From: Auanema rhodensis
Taxonomy: Eukaryota; Nematoda; Chromadorea; Rhabditida; Rhabditidae
Assembly: GCA_964057225.1 (NCBI GenBank)
Contig: OZ059894.1
Span: forward strand, 3,844,001-3,908,000
DNA: 64,000 nucleotides
Direction: 5' to 3'
Under the pieces are notes generated by a model. That model was not told where the DNA came from, made no database searches, and worked only from the letters and a program-made list of their open reading frames with translations. Below, piece by piece: positions 25,101-39,307 of this stretch; position 1 is the first letter of the stretch, and every line of letters starts with the position of its first letter. Both the position numbers and the translations under genes were made by a program.

Positions 25101-26671
25101 AAATGCACCGAGATATCAACTGATATGAGTTCACACTTATATCCTCGATTTTCACCCTGAAGGAATAATTTTTTCGTTGAATAACGTTGTCCATCGTCTT
25201 TGCCTTGAAAAATGAAATCTAAAAACATCTACTTTTTGCTAAATTATTTTGAAATTTTTCGAAAAAATTTTTGTCAAAATGTTTTTGGAAGCAATGTTGA
25301 GTGTACATGGAAACTCAACATACACTAATGCATCATTTTTCAAACGATCATAACTAATTTTTGTATTGAGCGTTTCTCAATGTAGTATAGTGCATTCGAT
25401 CCGGATTTTTAAGCTGCGTCGATCTGTGTTATCAGATTTGCGCTAGCTTAAAAATGCACCGAGATATCAACTGATATAAGTTCACACTTATATCCTCGAT
25501 TTTCACCCTGAAGAATTAATTTTTTCGTTGAATAACATTGTCCATCGTCTTTGCCTTGAAAAAAGGAATTTAAAAACATCTACTTTTTGCTAAATTATTT
25601 TGAAATTTTTCGAAAAAATTTTTGTCAAAATGTTTTTGGAAGCAATGTTGAGTGTACATGGAAACTCAACATACACTAATGCATCATTTTTCAAACGATC
25701 ATAACTAATTTTTGTATCAAGCGTTTCTCAATGTAGTATAGTGCATTCGATGCGGATTTTTAAGCTGCGTCGATCTGTGTTATCAGATTTGCGCTAGCTT
25801 AAAAATGCACCGAGATATCAACTGATATAAGTTCACACTTATATCCTCGATTTTCACCCTGAAGAATTAATTTTTTCGTTGAATAACATTGTCCATCGTC
25901 TTTGCCTTGAAAACAGGAATCTAAAAACATCTACTTTTTGCTAAATTATTTTGAAATTTTTCGAAAAAATTTTTGTCAAAATGTTTTTGGAAGCAATGTT
26001 GAGTGTACATGGAAACTCAACATACACTAATGCATCATTTTTCAAACGATCATAACTAATTTTTGTATCAAGCGTTTCTCAATGTAGTATAGTGCATTCG
26101 ATGCGGATTTTTAAGCTGCGTCGATCTGTGTTATCAGATTTGCGCTAGCTTAAAAATGCACCGAGATATCAACTGATATAAGTTCACACTTATATCCTCG
26201 ATTTTCACCCTGAAGAATTAATTTTTTCGTTGAATAACATTGTCCATCGTCTTTGCCTTGAAAAAAGGAATCTAAAAACATCTACTTTTTGCTAAATTAT
26301 TTTGAAATTTTTCGAAAAAATTTTTGTCAAAATGTTTTTGGAAGCAGTGTTGAGTGTACATGGAAACTCAACATACACTAATGCATCATTTTTCAAACGA
26401 TCATAACTAATTTTTGTATCAAGCGTTTCTCAATGTAGTATAGTGCATTCGATGCGGATTTTTAAGCTGCGTCGATCTGTGTTATCAGATTTGCGCTAGC
26501 TTAAAAATGCACCGAGATATCAACTGATATAAGTTCACACTTATATCCTCGATTTTCACCCTGAAGAATTAATTTTTTTGTTGAATAACATTGTCCATCG
26601 TCTTTGCCTTGAAAAAAGGAATCTAAAAACATCTACTTTTTGCTAAATTATTTTGAAATTTTTCGAAAAAA
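22110..26671 (+). repeat. Copies 64-76, second version of the ~13-copy block
   Basis: This contiguous 13-copy stretch reads as the left set (copies 48-53) fused at copy 69 to the right set (copies 56-63), without the extra copies 54-55. It may therefore preserve the arrangement before the local triplet duplication at 52-56, or a product of unequal exchange between them. Copy 67 (23163-23512, 350 bp) keeps the T-run deletion. Copy 76 adds a C to T change turning ttcgttg into tttgttg. Confidence 0.85.
23163..23512 (+). repeat. Copy 67, 350-bp unit (T-run deletion)
   Basis: It has atgttttgg instead of atgtttttgg, the same single T loss as in copies 51 and 58, in a gaaaacagg-type copy matching copy 51. 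Confidence 0.92.
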
Positions 26672-29128
26672 TTTTTGTCGAAATGTTTTTGGAAGCAGTG
26701 TTGAGTGTACATGGAAACTCAACATACACTAATGCATCATTTTTCAAACGATCATAACTAATTTTTGTATCAAGCGTTTCTCAATGTAGTGTAGTGCATT
26801 CCATGCGGTTTTTTAAGCTGCGTCGATCTGTGTTATCAGATTTGCGCTAGCTTAAAAATGCACCGAGATATCAACTGATATAAGTTCACACTTATATCCT
26901 CGATTTTCACCCTGAAGAATTAATTTTTTCGTTGAATAACATTGTCCATCGTCTTTGCCTTGAAAAAAGGAATCTAAAAACATCTACTTTTTGCTAAATT
27001 ATTTTGAAATTTTTCGAAAAAATTTTTGTCAAAATGTTTTTGGAAGCAATGTTGAGTGTACATGGAAACTCAACATACACTAATGCATCATTTTTCAAAC
27101 GATCATAACTAATTTTTGTATTAAGCGTTTCTCAATGTAGTATAGTGCATTCGATGCGGATTTTTAAGCTGCGTCGATCTGTGTTATCAGATTTGCGCTA
27201 ACTTAAAAATGCACCGAGATATCAACTGATATAAGTTCACACTTATATCCTCGATTTTCACCCTGAAGGAATAATTTTTTTGTTGAATAACATTGTCCAT
27301 CGTCTTTGCCTTGAAAATTGGAATCTAAAAACATCTACTTTTTGCTAAATTATTTTGAAATTTTTCGAAAAAATTTTTGTCAAAATGTTTTTGGAAGCAA
27401 TGTTGAGTGTACATGGAAACTCAACATACACTAATGCATCATTTTTCAAACGATCATAACTAATTTTTGTATCAAGCGTTTCTCAATGTAGTTTAGTGCA
27501 TTCGATGCGGATTTTTAAGCTGCGTCGATCTGTGTTATCAGATTTGCGCTAGCTTAAAAATGCACCGAGATATCAACTGATATAAGTTCACACTTATATC
27601 CTCGATTTTCACCCTGAAGAATTAATTTTTTCGTTGAATAACATTGTCCATCGTCTTTGCCTTGAAAAAAGAAATCTAAAAACATCTACTTTTTGCTAAA
27701 TTATTTTGAAATTTTTCGAAAAAATTTTTGTCAAAATGTTTTTGGAAGCAGTGTTGAGTGTACATGGAAACTCAACATACACTAATGCATCATTTTTCAA
27801 ACGATCATAACTAATTTTTGTATCAAGCGTTTCTCAATGTAGTATAGTGCATTCGATGCGGATTTTTAAGCTGCGTCGATCTGTGTTATCAGATTTGCGC
27901 TAGCTTAAAAATGCACCGAGATATCAACTGATATAAGTTCACACTTATATCCTCGATTTTCACCCTGAAGAATTAATTTTTTCGTTGAATAACATTGTCC
28001 ATCGTCTTTGCCTTGAAAAAAGGAATCTAAAAACATCTACTTTTTGCTAAATTATTTTGAAATTTTTTGAAAAAATTTTTGTCAAAATGTTTTTGGAAGC
28101 AATGTTGAGTGTACATGGAAACTCAACATACACTAATGCATCATTTTTCAAACGATCATAACTAATTTTTGTATCAAGCGTTTCTCAATGTAGTTTAGTG
28201 CATTCGATGCGGATTTTTAAGCTGCGTCGATCTGTGTTATCAGATTTGCGCTAGCTTAAAAATGCACCGAGATATCAACTGATATAAGTTCACACTTATA
28301 TCCTCGATTTTCACCCTGAAGAATTAATTTTTTCGTTGAATAACATTGTCCATCGTCTTTGCCTTGAAAAAAGGAATCTAAAAACATCTACTTTTTGCTA
28401 AATTATTCTGAAATTTTTTGAAAAAATTTTTGTCAAAATGTTTTTGGAAGCAATGTTGAGTGTACATGGAAACTCAACATACACTAATGCATCATTTTTC
28501 AAACGATCATAACTAATTTTTGTATTGAGCGTTTCTCAATGTAGTATAGTGCATTCGATGCGGATTTTTAAGCTGCGTCGATCTGTGTTATCAGATGTGC
28601 GCTAGCTTAAAAATGCACCGAGATATCAACTGATATAAGTTCACACTTATATCCTCGATTTTCACCCTGAAGGAATAATTTTTTCGTTGAATAACATTGT
28701 CCATCGTCTTTGCCATGAAAAAAGGAATCTAAAAACATCTACTTTTCGCTAAATTATTTTGAAATTTTTCGAAAAAATTTTTGTCAAAATGTTTTTGGAA
28801 GCAATGTTGAGTGTACATGGAAACTCAACATACACTAATGCATCATTTTTCAAACGATCATAACTAATTTTTGTATCAAGCGTTTCTCAATGTAGTTTAG
28901 TGCATTCGATGCGGATTTTTAAGCTGCGTCGATCTGTGTTATCAGATTTGCGCTAGCTTAAAAATGCACCGAGATATCAACTGATATAAGTTCACACTTA
29001 TATCCTCGATTTTCACCCTGAAGGAATAATTTTTTCGTTGAATAACATTGTCCATCGTCTTTGCCTTGAAAAATGGAATCTAAAAACATCTACTTTTTGC
29101 TAAATTATTTTGAAATTTTTCGAAAAAA
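26672..29128 (+). repeat. Copies 77-83, duplicated at 31235-33691
   Basis: Copies 77-83 match copies 90-96 at an offset of 4563 bp (13 units). Shared markers: the doubly changed gcattccatgcggtttt with gcagtg (77/90); gctaactt with tttttttgttg and gaaaattgg (78/91); gcagtg with tttttgaaa (80/93); and gtattg/gtgc/gccatg with ttttcgcta (82/95). Copy 77 alone has gtcgaaatg, copy 79 a gaaatc tail and copy 81 attctgaaat. Copy 92 alone has tttaatgc. Spacing again equals 13 units, like the 48-76 block. Confidence 0.88.
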
Positions 29129-31234
29129 TTTTTGTCAAAATGTTTTTGGAAGCAATGTTGAGTGTACATGGAAACTCAACATACACTAATGCATCATTTT
29201 TCAAACGATCATAACTAATTTTTGTATCAAGCGTTTCTCAATGTAGTTTAGTGCATTCGATGCGGATTTTTAAGCTGCGTCGATCTGTGTTATCAGATTT
29301 GCGCTAGCTTAAAAATGCACCGAGATATCAACTGATATAAGTTCACACTTATATCCTCGATTTTCACCCTGAAGGAATAATTTTTTCGTTGAATAACATT
29401 GTCCATCGTCTTTGCCTTAAAAAATGGAATCTAAAAACATCTACTTTTTGCTAAATTATTTTGAAATTTTTCGAAAAAATTTTTGTCAAAATGTTTTTGG
29501 AAGCAATGTTGAGTGTACATGGAAACTCAACATACACTAATGCATCATTTTTCAAACGATCATAACTAATTTTTGTATTGAGCGTTTCTCAATGTAGTAT
29601 AGTGCATTCGATGCGGATTTTTAAGCTGCGTCGATCTGTGTTATCAGATGTGCGCTAGCTTAAAAATGCACCGAGATATCAACTGATATAAGTTCACACT
29701 TATATCCTCGATTTTCACCCTGAAGAATTAATTTTTTCGTTGAATAACATTGTCCATCGTCTTTGCCTTGAAAAAAGGAATCTAAAAACATCTACTTTTT
29801 GCTAAATTATTTTGAAATTTTTCGAAAAAATTTTTGTCAAAATGTTTTTGGAAGCAATGTTGAGTGTACATGGAAACTCAACATACACTAATGCATCATT
29901 TTTCAAACGATCATAACTAATTTTTGTATTAAGCGTTTCTCAATGTAGTATAGTGCATTCGATGCGGATTTTTAAGCTGCGTCGATCTGTGTTATCAGAT
30001 TTGCGCTAACTTAAAAATGCACCGAGATATCAACTGATATAAGTTCACACTTATATCCTCGATTTTCACCCTGAAGGAATAATTTTTTTGTTGAATAACA
30101 TTGTCCATAGTCTTTGCCTTGAAAATTGGAATCTAAAAACATCTACTTTTTGCTAAATTATTTTGAAATTTTTCGAAAAAATTTTTGTCAAAATGTTTTT
30201 GGAAGCAATGTTGAGTGTACATGGAAACTCAACATACACTAATGCATCATTTTTCAAACGATCATAACTAATTTTTGTATCAAGCGTTTCTCAATGTAGT
30301 TTAGTGCATTCGATGCGGATTTTTAAGCTGCGTCGATCTGTGTTATCAGATTTGCGCTAGCTTAAAAATGCACCGAGATATCAACTGATATAAGTTCACA
30401 CTTATATCCTCGATTTTCACCCTGAAGGAATGATTTTTTCGTTGAATAACATTGTCCATCGTCTTTGCCTTGAAAAAAGGAATCTAAAAACATCTACTTT
30501 TTGCTAAATTATTTTGAAATTTTTCGAAAAAATTTTTGTCAAAATGTTTTTGGAAGCAGTGTTGAGTGTACATGGAAACTCAACATACACTAATGCATCA
30601 TTTTTCAAACGATCATAACTAATTTTTGTATCAAGCGTTTCTCAATGTAGTATAGTGCATTCGATGCGGATTTTTAAGCTGCGTCGATCTGTGTTATCAG
30701 ATTTGCGCTAGCTTAAAAATGCACCGAGATATCAACTGATATAAGTTCACACTTATATCCTCGATTTTCACCCTGAAGGAATAATTTTTTCGTTGAATAA
30801 CATTGTCCATCGTCTTTGCCTTGAAAAATGGAATCTAAAAACATCTACTTTTTGCTAAATTATTTTGAAATTTTTCGAAAAATTTTTTGTCAAAATGTTT
30901 TTGGAAGCAATGTTGAGTGTACATGGAAACTCAACATACACTAATGCATCATTTTTCAAACGATCATAACTAATTTTTGTATTGAGCGTTTCTCAATGTA
31001 GTATAGTGCATTCGATGCGGATTTTTAAGCTGCGTCGATCTGTGTTATCAGATGTGCGCTAGCTTAAAAATGCACCGAGATATCAACTGATATAAGTTCA
31101 CACTTATATCCTCGATTTTCACCCTGAAGAATTAATTTTTTCGTTGAATAACATTGTCCATCGTCTTTGCCTTGAAAAAAGGAATCTAAAAACATCTACT
31201 TTTTGCTAAATTATTTTGAAATTTTTCGAAAAAA
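29129..31234 (+). repeat. Copies 84-89, linker between the two 7-copy blocks
   Basis: Six copies without a clean partner elsewhere. Copies 85 and 89 are alike (gtattg, tata, gtgc, agaattaatt). Copy 86 has the gctaactt/gaaaattgg type of copies 78 and 91, with a unique catagtc. Copy 87 has a ggaatgatt body with a ttgaaaaaagg tail. Copy 88 has gcagtg and a shifted A/T junction (cgaaaaattttttg) at unchanged length. Copy 84 has gccttaaaaaatgg. Confidence 0.8.
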
Positions 31235-32638
31235 TTTTTGTCAAAATGTTTTTGGAAGCAGTGTTGAGTGTACATGGAAACTCAACATACACTAATGCAT
31301 CATTTTTCAAACGATCATAACTAATTTTTGTATCAAGCGTTTCTCAATGTAGTGTAGTGCATTCCATGCGGTTTTTTAAGCTGCGTCGATCTGTGTTATC
31401 AGATTTGCGCTAGCTTAAAAATGCACCGAGATATCAACTGATATAAGTTCACACTTATATCCTCGATTTTCACCCTGAAGAATTAATTTTTTCGTTGAAT
31501 AACATTGTCCATCGTCTTTGCCTTGAAAAAAGGAATCTAAAAACATCTACTTTTTGCTAAATTATTTTGAAATTTTTCGAAAAAATTTTTGTCAAAATGT
31601 TTTTGGAAGCAATGTTGAGTGTACATGGAAACTCAACATACACTAATGCATCATTTTTCAAACGATCATAACTAATTTTTGTATTAAGCGTTTCTCAATG
31701 TAGTATAGTGCATTCGATGCGGATTTTTAAGCTGCGTCGATCTGTGTTATCAGATTTGCGCTAACTTAAAAATGCACCGAGATATCAACTGATATAAGTT
31801 CACACTTATATCCTCGATTTTCACCCTGAAGGAATAATTTTTTTGTTGAATAACATTGTCCATCGTCTTTGCCTTGAAAATTGGAATCTAAAAACATCTA
31901 CTTTTTGCTAAATTATTTTGAAATTTTTCGAAAAAATTTTTGTCAAAATGTTTTTGGAAGCAATGTTGAGTGTACATGGAAACTCAACATACACTAATGC
32001 ATCATTTTTCAAACGATCATAACTAATTTTTGTATCAAGCGTTTCTCAATGTAGTTTAATGCATTCGATGCGGATTTTTAAGCTGCGTCGATCTGTGTTA
32101 TCAGATTTGCGCTAGCTTAAAAATGCACCGAGATATCAACTGATATAAGTTCACACTTATATCCTCGATTTTCACCCTGAAGAATTAATTTTTTCGTTGA
32201 ATAACATTGTCCATCGTCTTTGCCTTGAAAAAAGGAATCTAAAAACATCTACTTTTTGCTAAATTATTTTGAAATTTTTCGAAAAAATTTTTGTCAAAAT
32301 GTTTTTGGAAGCAGTGTTGAGTGTACATGGAAACTCAACATACACTAATGCATCATTTTTCAAACGATCATAACTAATTTTTGTATCAAGCGTTTCTCAA
32401 TGTAGTATAGTGCATTCGATGCGGATTTTTAAGCTGCGTCGATCTGTGTTATCAGATTTGCGCTAGCTTAAAAATGCACCGAGATATCAACTGATATAAG
32501 TTCACACTTATATCCTCGATTTTCACCCTGAAGAATTAATTTTTTCGTTGAATAACATTGTCCATCGTCTTTGCCTTGAAAAAAGGAATCTAAAAACATC
32601 TACTTTTTGCTAAATTATTTTGAAATTTTTTGAAAAAA

Positions 32639-35446
32639 TTTTTGTCAAAATGTTTTTGGAAGCAATGTTGAGTGTACATGGAAACTCAACATACACTAAT
32701 GCATCATTTTTCAAACGATCATAACTAATTTTTGTATCAAGCGTTTCTCAATGTAGTTTAGTGTATTCGATGCGGATTTTTAAGCTGCGTCGATCTGTGT
32801 TATCAGATTTGCGCTAGCTTAAAAATGCACCGAGATATCAACTGATATAAGTTCACACTTATATCCTCGATTTTCACCCTGAAGAATTAATTTTTTCGTT
32901 GAATAACATTGTCCATCGTCTTTGCCTTGAAAAAAGGAATCTAAAAACATCTACTTTTTGCTAAATTATTTTGAAATTTTTTGAAAAAATTTTTGTCAAA
33001 ATGTTTTTGGAAGCAATGTTGAGTGTACATGGAAACTCAACATACACTAATGCATCATTTTTCAAACGATCATAACTAATTTTTGTATTGAGCGTTTCTC
33101 AATGTAGTATAGTGCATTCGATGCGGATTTTTAAGCTGCGTCGATCTGTGTTATCAGATGTGCGCTAGCTTAAAAATGCACCGAGATATCAACTGATATA
33201 AGTTCACACTTATATCCTCGATTTTCACCCTGAAGGAATAATTTTTTCGTTGAATAACATTGTCCATCGTCTTTGCCATGAAAAAAGGAATCTAAAAACA
33301 TCTACTTTTCGCTAAATTATTTTGAAATTTTTCGAAAAAATTTTTGTCAAAATGTTTTTGGAAGCAATGTTGAGTGTACATGGAAACTCAACATACACTA
33401 ATGCATCATTTTTCAAACGATCATAACTAATTTTTGTATCAAGCGTTTCTCAATGTAGTTTAGTGCATTCGATGCGGATTTTTAAGCTGCGTCGATCTGT
33501 GTTATCAGATTTGCGCTAGCTTAAAAATGCACCGAGATATCAACTGATATAAGTTCACACTTATATCCTCGATTTTCACCCTGAAGGAATAATTTTTTCG
33601 TTGAATAACATTGTCCATCGTCTTTGCCTTGAAAAATGGAATCTAAAAACATCTACTTTTTGCTAAATTATTTTGAAATTTTTCGAAAAAATTTTTGTCA
33701 AAATGTTTTTGGAAGCAATGTTGAGTGTACATGGAAACTCAACATACACTAATGCATCATTTTTCAAACGATCATAACTAATTTTTGTATCAAGCGTTTC
33801 TCAATGTAGTTTAGTGCATTCGATGCGGATTTTTAAGCTGCGTCGATCTGTGTTATCAGATTTGCGCTAGCTTAAAAATGCACCGAGATATCAACTGATA
33901 TAAGTTCACACTTATATCCTCGATTTTCACCCTGAAGGAATGATTTTTTCGTTGAATAACATTGTCCATCGTCTTTGCCATGAAAAAAGGAATCTAAAAA
34001 CATCTACTTTTTGCTAAATTATTTTGAAATTTTTCGAAAAAATTTTTGTCAAAATGTTTTTGGAAGCAATGTTGAGTGTACATGGAAACTCAACATACAC
34101 TAATGCATCATTTTTCAAACGATCATAACTAATTTTTGTATCAAGCGTTTCTCAATGTAGTTTAGTGTATTCGATGCGGATTTTTAAGCTGCGTCGATCT
34201 GTGTTATCAGATTTGCGCTAGCTTAAAAATGCACCGAGATATCAACTGATATAAGTTCACACTTATATCCTCGATTTTCACCCTGAAGAATTAATTTTTT
34301 CGTTGAATAACATTGTCCATCGTCTTTGCCTTGAAAAAAGGAATCTAAAAACATCTACTTTTTGCTAAATTATTTTGAAATTTTTTGAAAAAATTTTTGT
34401 CAAAATGTTTTTGGAAGCAATGTTGAGTGTACATGGAAACTCAACATACACTAATGCATCATTTTTCAAACGATCATAACTAATTTTTGTATTGAGCGTT
34501 TCTCAATGTAGTATAGTGCATTCGATGCGGATTTTTAAGCTGCGTCGATCTGTGTTATCAGATGTGCGCTAGCTTAAAAATGCACCGAGATATCAACTGA
34601 TATAAGTTCACACTTATATCCTCGATTTTCACCCTGAAGGAATAATTTTTTCGTTGAATAACATTGTCCATCGTCTTTGCCATGAAATAAGGAATCTAAA
34701 AACATCTACTTTTCGCTAAATTATTTTGAAATTTTTCGAAAAAATTTTTGTCAAAATGTTTTTGGAAGCAATGTTGAGTGTACATGGAAACTCAACATAC
34801 ACTAATGCATCATTTTTCAAACGATCATAACTAATTTTTGTATCAAGCGTTTCTCAATGTAGTTTAGTGCATTCGATGCGGATTTTTAAGCTGCGTCGAT
34901 CTGTGTTATCAGATTTGCGCTAGCTTAAAAATGCACCGAGATATCAACTGATATAAGTTCACACTTATATCCTCGATTTTCACCCTGAAGGAATAATTTT
35001 TTCGTTGAATAACATTGTCCATCGTCTTTGCCTTGAAAAATGGAATCTAAAAACATCTACTTTTTGCTAAATTATTTTGAAATTTTTCGAAAAAATTTTT
35101 GTCAAAATGTTTTTGGAAGCAATGTTGAGTGTACATGGAAACTCAACATACACTAATGCATCATTTTTCAAACGATCATAACTAATTTTTGTATCAAGCG
35201 TTTCTCAATGTAGTTTAGTGCATTCGATGCGGATTTTTAAGCTGCGTCGATCTGTGTTATCAGATTTGCGCTAGCTTAAAAATGCACCGAGATATCAACT
35301 GATATAAGTTCACACTTATATCCTCGATTTTCACCCTGAAGGAATGATTTTTTCGTTGAATAACATTGTCCATCGTCTTTGCCATGAAAAAAGGAATCTA
35401 AAAACATCTACTTTTTGCTAAATTATTTTGAAATTTTTCGAAAAAA
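32639..35446 (+). repeat. Tandem duplication of a 4-copy block (2 x 1404 bp)
   Basis: Copies 94-97 (32639-34042) match copies 98-101 (34043-35446). The order is a gtgtattcg copy with tttttgaaa, a gtattg/gtgc/gccatg copy with ttttcgcta, a ggaataatt/gaaaaatgg copy, and a ggaatgatt/gccatg copy. Copy 99 differs from copy 95 by gaaataagg. Confidence 0.9.
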
Positions 35447-36499
35447 TTTTTGTCAAAATGTTTTTGGAAGCAATGTTGAGTGTACATGGAAACTCAACAT
35501 ACACTAATGCATCATTTTTCAAACGATCATAACTAATTTTTGTATTAAGCGTTTCTCAATGTAGTGTAGTGCATTCGATGCGGATTTTTAAGCTGCGTCG
35601 ATCTGTGTTATCAGATTTGCGCTAACTTAAAAATGCACCGAGATATCAACTGATATAAGTTCACACTTATATCCTCGATTTTCACCCTGAAGGAATAATT
35701 TTTTCGTTGAATAACATTGTCCATCGTCTGTGCCTTGAAAAATGGAATCTAAAAACATTTACTTTTTGCTAAATTATTTTAAAATTTTTCGAAAAAATTT
35801 TTGTCAAAATGTTTTTGGAAGCAATGTTGAGTGTACATGGAAACTCAACATAAACTAATGCATCATTTTTCAAACGATCATAACTAATTTTTGTATCAAG
35901 CGTTTCTCAATGTAGTTTAGTGCATTCGATGCGGATTTTTAAGCTGCGTCGATCTGTGTTATCAGATGTGCGCTAGCTTAAAAATGCACCGAGATATCAA
36001 CTGATATAAGTTCACACTTATATCCTCGATTTTCACCCTGAAGGAATGATTTTTTCGTTGAATAACATTGTCCATCGTCTTTGCCATGAAAAAAGAAATC
36101 TAAAAACATCTACTTTTTGCTAAATTATTTTGAAATTTTTCGAAAAAATTTTTGTCAAAATGTTTTTGGAAGCATTGTTGAGTGTACATGGAAACTCAAC
36201 ATACACTAATGCATCATTTTTCAAACGATCATAACTAATTTTTGTATCAAGCGTTTCTCAATGTAGTTTAGTGCATTCGATGCGGATTTTTAAGCTGCGT
36301 CGATCTGTGTTATCAGATTTGCGCTAGCTTAAAAATGCACCGAGATATCAACTGATATAAGTTCACACTTATATCCTCGATTTTCACCCTTAAGGAATGA
36401 TTTTTTCGTTGAATAACATTGTCCATCGTCTTTGCCATGAAAAAAGGAATCTAAAAACATCTACTTTTCGCTAAATTATTTTGAAATTTTTCGAAAAAA
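35447..36499 (+). repeat. Recurring trimer, copies 102-104
   Basis: A copy with tgta, gctaactt and tttaaaa is followed by a gtgc copy with ggaatgatt and gccatgaaaaaagaaatc, then by a gcattg copy with ggaatgatt. The same three-copy order occurs at copies 34-36 (11584-12636), 116-118 (40361-41413) and 140-142 (48785-49837). Local changes here are gtctgtgcc and acatttac in copy 102, acataaac in copy 103 and cccttaagg in copy 104. The last is shared with copies 118 and 142 but not with copy 36. Confidence 0.85.
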
Positions 36500-39307
36500 T
36501 TTTTGTCAAAATGTTTTTGGAAGCAATGTTGAGTGTACATGGAAACTCAACATACACTAATGCATCATTTTTCAAACGATCATAACTAATTTTTGTATTG
36601 AGCGTTTCTCAATGTAGTATAGTGCATTCGATGCGGATTTTTAAGCTGCGTCGATCTGTGTTATCAGATTTGCGCTAACTTAAAAATGCACCGAGATATC
36701 AACTGATATAAGTTCACACTTATATCCTCGATTTTCACCCTGAAGAATTAATTTTTTTGTTGAATAACATTGTCCATCGTCTTTGCCTTGAAAATTGGAA
36801 TCTAAAAACATCTACTTTTTGCTAAATTATTTTGAAATTTTTCGAAAAAATTTTTGTCAAAATGTTTTTGGAAGCAATGTTGAGTGTACATGGAAACTCA
36901 ACATACACTAATGCATCATTTTTCAAACGATCATAACTAATTTTTGTATCAAGCGTTTCTCAATGTAGTATAGTGCATTCGATGCGGATTTTTAAGCTGC
37001 GTCGATCTGTGTTATCAGATTTGCGCTAACTTAAAAATGCACCGAGATATCAACTGATATAAGTTCACACTTATATCCTCGATTTTCACCCTGAAGGAAT
37101 AATTTTTTTGTTGAATAACATTGTCCATCGTCTTTGCCTTGAAAATTGGAATCTAAAAACATCTACTTTTTGCTAAATTATTTTGAAATTTTTCGAAAAA
37201 ATTTTTGTCAAAATGTTTTTGGAAGCAATGTTGAGTGTACATGGAAACTCAACATACACTAATGCATCATTTTTCAAACGATCATAACTAATTTTTGTAT
37301 CAAGCGTTTCTCAATGTAGTTTAGTGCATTCGATGCGGATTTTTAAGCTGCGTCGATCTGTGTTATCAGATTTGCGCTAGCTTAAAAATGCACCGAGATA
37401 TCAACTGATATAAGTTCACACTTATATCCTCGATTTTCACCCTGAAGAATTAATTTTTTCGTTGAATAACATTGTCCATCGTCTTTGCCTTGAAAAAAGG
37501 AATCTAAAAACATCTACTTTTTGCTAAATTATTTTGAAATTTTTTGAAAAAATTTTTGTCAAAATGTTTTTGGAAGCAATGTTGAGTGTACATGGAAACT
37601 CAACATACACTAATGCATCATTTTTCAAACGATCATAACTAATTTTTGTATTGAGCGTTTCTCAATGTAGTTTAGTGTATTCGATGCGGATTTTTAAGCT
37701 GCGTCGATCTGTGTTATCAGATTTGCGCTAGCTTAAAAATGCACCGAGATATCAACTGATATAAGTTCACACTTATATCCTCGATTTTCACCCTGAAGAA
37801 TTAATTTTTTCGTTGAATAACATTGTCAATCGTCTTTGCCTTGAAAATTGGAATCTAAAAACATCTACTTTTTGCTAAATTATTTTGAAATTTTTCGAAA
37901 AAATTTTTGTCAAAATGTTTTTGGAAGCAATGTTGAGTGTACATGGAAACTCAACATACACTAATGCATCATTTTTCAAACGATCATAACTAATTTTTGT
38001 ATCAAGCGTTTCTCAATGTAGTTTAGTGCATTCGATGCGGATTTTTAAGCTGCGTCGATCTGTGTTATCAGATTTGCGCTAGCTTAAAAATGCACCGAGA
38101 TATCAACTGATATAAGTTCACACTTATATCCTCGATTTTCACCCTGAAGAATTAATTTTTTCGTTGAATAACATTGTCCATCGTCTTTGCCTTGAAAAAA
38201 GGAATCTAAAAACATCTACTTTTTGCTAAATTATTTTGAAATTTTTTGAAAAAATTTTTGTCAAAATGTTTTTGGAAGCAATGTTGAGTGTACATGGAAA
38301 CTCAACATACACTAATGCATCATTTTTCAAACGATCATAACTAATTTTTGTATTGAGCGTTTCTCAATGTAGTTTAGTGTATTCGATGCGGATTTTTAAG
38401 CTGCGTCGATCTGTGTTATCAGATTTGCGCTAGCTTAAAAATGCACCGAGATATCAACTGATATAAGTTCACACTTATATCCTCGATTTTCACCCTGAAG
38501 AATTAATTTTTTCGTTGAATAACATTGTCCATCGTCTTTGCCTTGAAAAAAGGAATCTAAAAACATCTACTTTTTGCTAAATTATTTTGAAATTTTTTGA
38601 AAAAATTTTTGTCAAAATGTTTTTGGAAGCAATGTTGAGTGTACATGGAAACTCAACATACACTAATGCATCATTTTTCAAACGATCATAACTAATTTTT
38701 GTATTGAGCGTTTCTCAATGTAGTATAGTGCATTCGATGCGGATTTTTAAGCTGCGTCGATCTGTGTTATCAGATGTGCGCTAGCTTAAAAATGCACCGA
38801 GATATCAACTGATATAAGTTCACACTTATATCCTCGATTTTCACCCTGAAGGAATAATTTTTTCGTTGAATAACATTGTCCATCGTCTTTGCCATGAAAA
38901 AAGGAATCTAAAAACATCTACTTTTCGCTAAATTATTTTGAAATTTTTCGAAAAAATTTTTGTCAAAATGTTTTTGGAAGCAATGTTGAGTGTACATGGA
39001 AACTCAACATACACTAATGCATCATTTTTCAAACGATCATAACTAATTTTTGTATCAAGCGTTTCTCAATGTAGTTTAGTGCATTCGATGCGGATTTTTA
39101 AGCTGCGTCGATCTGTGTTATCAGATTTGCGCTAGCTTAAAAATGCACCGAGATATCAACTGATATAAGTTCACACTTATATCCTCGATTTTCACCCTGA
39201 AGAATTAATTTTTTCGTTGAATAACATTGTCCATCGTCTTTGCCTTGAGAAAAGGAATCTAAAAACATCTACTTTTTGCTAAATTATTTTGAAATTTTTT
39301 GAAAAAA
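36500..39307 (+). repeat. Copies 105-112, mixed region with a 702-bp doublet
   Basis: Copies 105-106 are gctaactt/gaaaattgg copies with tttttttgttg. Copies 107-108 (37202-37903) match copies 109-110 (37904-38605): a gtatca/ttta copy ending tttttgaaa, followed by a gtattg copy with gtgtattcg. Copy 108 carries gtcaatcg and a gaaaattgg tail that copy 110 lacks. Copy 111 is the gtgc/gccatg/ttttcgcta type. Copy 112 has gagaaaagg. Confidence 0.82.
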
